Part shown: positions 21,710-23,155 of the stretch, in pieces
Position numbering within the stretch: position 1 is the first letter of the stretch
Layout: every line of letters begins with the position of its first letter
Source: an uncultured Prevotella sp.
GTDB lineage: Bacteria; Bacteroidota; Bacteroidia; Bacteroidales; Bacteroidaceae
Assembly (NCBI GenBank): GCA_900318855.1
Contig: ONMG01000044.1
Coordinates: 1 to 23,155 of the forward strand
DNA: 23,155 nucleotides
Direction: 5' to 3'
Translations under genes and position numbers: made by a program
Notes under the pieces: model-generated
Seen by the model: the letters and a program-made list of their open reading frames with translations, nothing else
What the model was told of the DNA's origin: nothing
Database searches by the model: none

Positions 21710-23155
21710 TCACACTCTTTCCCAAACCGACAGTTCGGCCTCATAATGGTCGTCATCCTCAGCGTCGAGCCATCCCCCGAGAATACTCGTGGTCTGTTGG
21801 TCGAGAAGAGTGGCGCGAAGCAGCCTCTGCATCATAGCCGTGTCCTTGTCGGCAAGGATGTAGAAACTCGTCTCGCCCACGTAGTGATTGCGGATGGCTA
21901 TCTCACCCGTCACGATGTTTGGCAAGGTATAAACAAACAACGACGGACTGGGGAAAAAATTGTCCGGGGCGCTGATGGTCGCCTCGTATTTGCGGTCGGC
22001 ATGAAGTGAAGCCGAGCGGTTGAAAAACACCACGGCACGGTCCTCACGATAGCTGACGGGCCTGTCTTCCCCTATCTGTTGCAACAGTAGTTCTGAGGCT
22101 ATCAGTCCCAGCTTGCTCAGCAAGTCCATCTTGTAAAATCTGGGGTAGTCGCCAATATGCTTTTTATACAGCTCGGTGAGGTTTCCGTCGGCCGGCGTGA
22201 GTCGCAGGACAGCCCTTTGCCGAATAGGTTCGCCAAAGCCGTGGCTCGTGTCCTTAGAAAGACAAGAGGGATCGGAGGAAATGGCGCTGGCACGCTTCTT
22301 GTCCACCAGCAGGACAGCATTACACCCGCCGAAGCCGGAGAGCATCTTGAGGAAAGTGTGGCGGTCGGTGGCCCTTTCCGTCTTTGTGACGTCTATCTTT
22401 CCCGACACGCCACGTTCCGAGAATCCTTTGGTGGAAAGGACTACCTGTTCATCGAGAGCCGCCATGGTGAGGACGGTCTCCAAGATACCTGCGGCTCCCA
22501 TGGTGTGCCCATAATAGCCTTTATAGCCATTGACAGGGATGCTCGTGAGCATGGCTCTTTCGATAGCCTTCGACTCCATCTGGTCGTTGAACAGGGTAGC
22601 GGTGCCGTGGGCATTGATAACAGCTATCGAGCCTGCGTCGGGAACCTTGTCGCCCATTGGCAACGTGCGGCCGCCAAAAACGGCAAGCAACGCCCTGCGT
22701 GCTCCTTCACCCTGGCGGCTCGGTGCACTGATATGATAAGCATCGTTGCGGATGGCTCCCTGACAAATACTCCAGACAGGACCGGGGCCACAGGGGGCAG
22801 CGGAGAGCACCATGGTGGCAGCGGCCTCGCCGAGGTTCAGTCCCAGGCGCTCCATGTCGAAAGGACGGCAGGGCTCCTGCGAGAGCGCCTTGAACGACTG
22901 AAAGCCGGAGATGATGAACCGATTCTGACGGTCAGCGCCACAGACAACGGCATAGCGATAAGCGCCGTCTGCCAACAGTCGGGAAGCGGTGATGAGCGAT
23001 GCGACACCGGATATGCAAGCGTCATCGACGACAATAGGCGTTGTCGTGATGCCCAGATGACGGGCGATGCGCTTGGCGGCCACACCGGGACAGAGACGTT
23101 CGTCGTGTATCGTGGAGGTGGTGAGCAGACTGACATTGGCTTTCGTGGTGCTCAC
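21710..23155 (-). CDS. Beta-ketoacyl-ACP synthase with degenerate C-terminal synthase-like domain (5' end outside window)
   Basis: 481 residues are visible and the frame is open to the right edge. The catalytic Cys lies only 47 codons in (DACISG), against 165 in the neighbouring synthase, so roughly 115-120 N-terminal residues lie beyond the window. The GTG at the edge is therefore not taken as a start. Other active-site residues are His183 (NAHGTATLFND) and His217 (GYYGHTMGAAG), with SGFGGCN (273-279). A C-terminal domain (about 312-481) resembles that of the next synthase (PSLFVYTLPNIVTGEIAI, 404-421); the position matching the active Cys is Ala435. The pair of fused synthases brackets the main ACP gene. 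Confidence 0.87.
   Translation of the reverse strand: MSTTKANVSLLTTSTIHDERLCPGVAAKRIARHLGITTTPIVVDDACISGVASLITASRLLADGAYRYAVVCGADRQNRFIISGFQSFKALSQEPCRPFDMERLGLNLGEAAATMVLSAAPCGPGPVWSICQGAIRNDAYHISAPSRQGEGARRALLAVFGGRTLPMGDKVPDAGSIAVINAHGTATLFNDQMESKAIERAMLTSIPVNGYKGYYGHTMGAAGILETVLTMAALDEQVVLSTKGFSERGVSGKIDVTKTERATDRHTFLKMLSGFGGCNAVLLVDKKRASAISSDPSCLSKDTSHGFGEPIRQRAVLRLTPADGNLTELYKKHIGDYPRFYKMDLLSKLGLIASELLLQQIGEDRPVSYREDRAVVFFNRSASLHADRKYEATISAPDNFFPSPSLFVYTLPNIVTGEIAIRNHYVGETSFYILADKDTAMMQRLLRATLLDQQTTSILGGWLDAEDDDHYEAELSVWERV

Larger units (their letters stand above)
4731..23155 (-). other. Aryl-polyene/flexirubin-like biosynthesis and export operon (runs off the right edge)
   Basis: Seventeen minus-strand genes follow one another with overlaps or gaps of at most 42 nt, and no internal terminator was seen. 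The set combines ketoacyl synthases, two ACPs, a FabZ-like dehydratase, an AMP ligase, a GT2-PlsC fusion, an MMPL exporter and LolA-like/LolB-like proteins. This combination is known from aryl-polyene and flexirubin clusters. Additions here are tandem CrtI-like oxidoreductases, two secreted ester hydrolases and a Gfo/Idh enzyme. No DarA/DarB-type resorcinol synthase, ketoreductase or ammonia-lyase is visible within the window. Confidence 0.8.

Noticed and set aside
23153..23155. GTG at the right edge as a start of the ketoacyl synthase
   Set aside because: The active-site Cys would be at residue 47, against 165 in the neighbour. The first strands and nucleophile-flanking region would be missing, so the gene most likely continues beyond the window.
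4731..23155. A dialkylresorcinol cluster
   Set aside because: No DarA/DarB-like resorcinol-forming enzymes were recognised in the window. They could still lie beyond the right edge.
1..23155. CRISPR arrays, insertion sequences, tRNA or rRNA genes
   Set aside because: No regularly spaced repeats, transposase frames, terminal inverted repeats or RNA-gene signatures were found on reading both strands by eye.

Overview
The window looks like chromosomal DNA from a member of the Bacteroidales, most likely a Prevotellaceae relative. The evidence is a PorT-type protein of the type IX secretion system, a ThyX thymidylate synthase, a short primary-type sigma factor, promoters of the Bacteroidetes TAnnTTTG form, and several proteins typical of that phylum. 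G+C content looks a little above half. No mobile element, CRISPR array, rRNA or tRNA was seen, and no gene-free stretch exceeds 300 bases. Apart from one small ferredoxin gene, every gene is on the minus strand.

Left block (1-4478). A minus-strand operon reads porT, a secreted double-domain SGNH hydrolase, thyX, and a sigma-70 factor that lacks most of region 3. It ends at a hairpin terminator at 23-64. Its likely promoter lies at 4413-4443 and overlaps a divergent promoter (4372-4405) that drives a 57-residue 2[4Fe-4S] ferredoxin (4479-4652, plus strand). The ferredoxin ends at a strong terminator (4678-4723).

Right block (4731 to the right edge, running off it). About 18 kb of tightly packed or overlapping minus-strand genes form what looks like one aryl-polyene/flexirubin-type biosynthetic operon. 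In order of transcription it encodes: a ketoacyl synthase (5' end outside the window), an ACP, a second ketoacyl synthase, a small EamA/ArnE-like membrane protein, a LolA-like carrier, a LolB/DUF3261-like small secreted protein, a FabZ-like dehydratase, a glycosyltransferase-acyltransferase fusion, two CrtI-like FAD oxidoreductases in tandem, a secreted alpha/beta hydrolase, a PlsC-type acyltransferase, an MMPL/RND exporter, a secreted CE1-type esterase, a second ACP, an AMP-forming ligase, and a Gfo/Idh/MocA oxidoreductase.

Inferred working model: the ligase charges an acid starter onto the small ACP. The ketoacyl synthases, main ACP and dehydratase extend it into a polyene. The CrtI-like enzymes alter its oxidation or double-bond state. 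Acyl- and glycosyltransferases attach it to a lipid or sugar carrier. The EamA protein, MMPL exporter, LolA-like and LolB-like proteins move it to the outer membrane. No ketoreductase, aromatic ammonia-lyase or methyltransferase is seen here; these would be expected beyond the right edge. The most unusual feature is that both ketoacyl synthases carry a C-terminal second, catalytically degenerate synthase-like domain: the position aligned with the active Cys is Gln in one and Ala in the other. This suggests single-chain synthase/chain-length-factor proteins.
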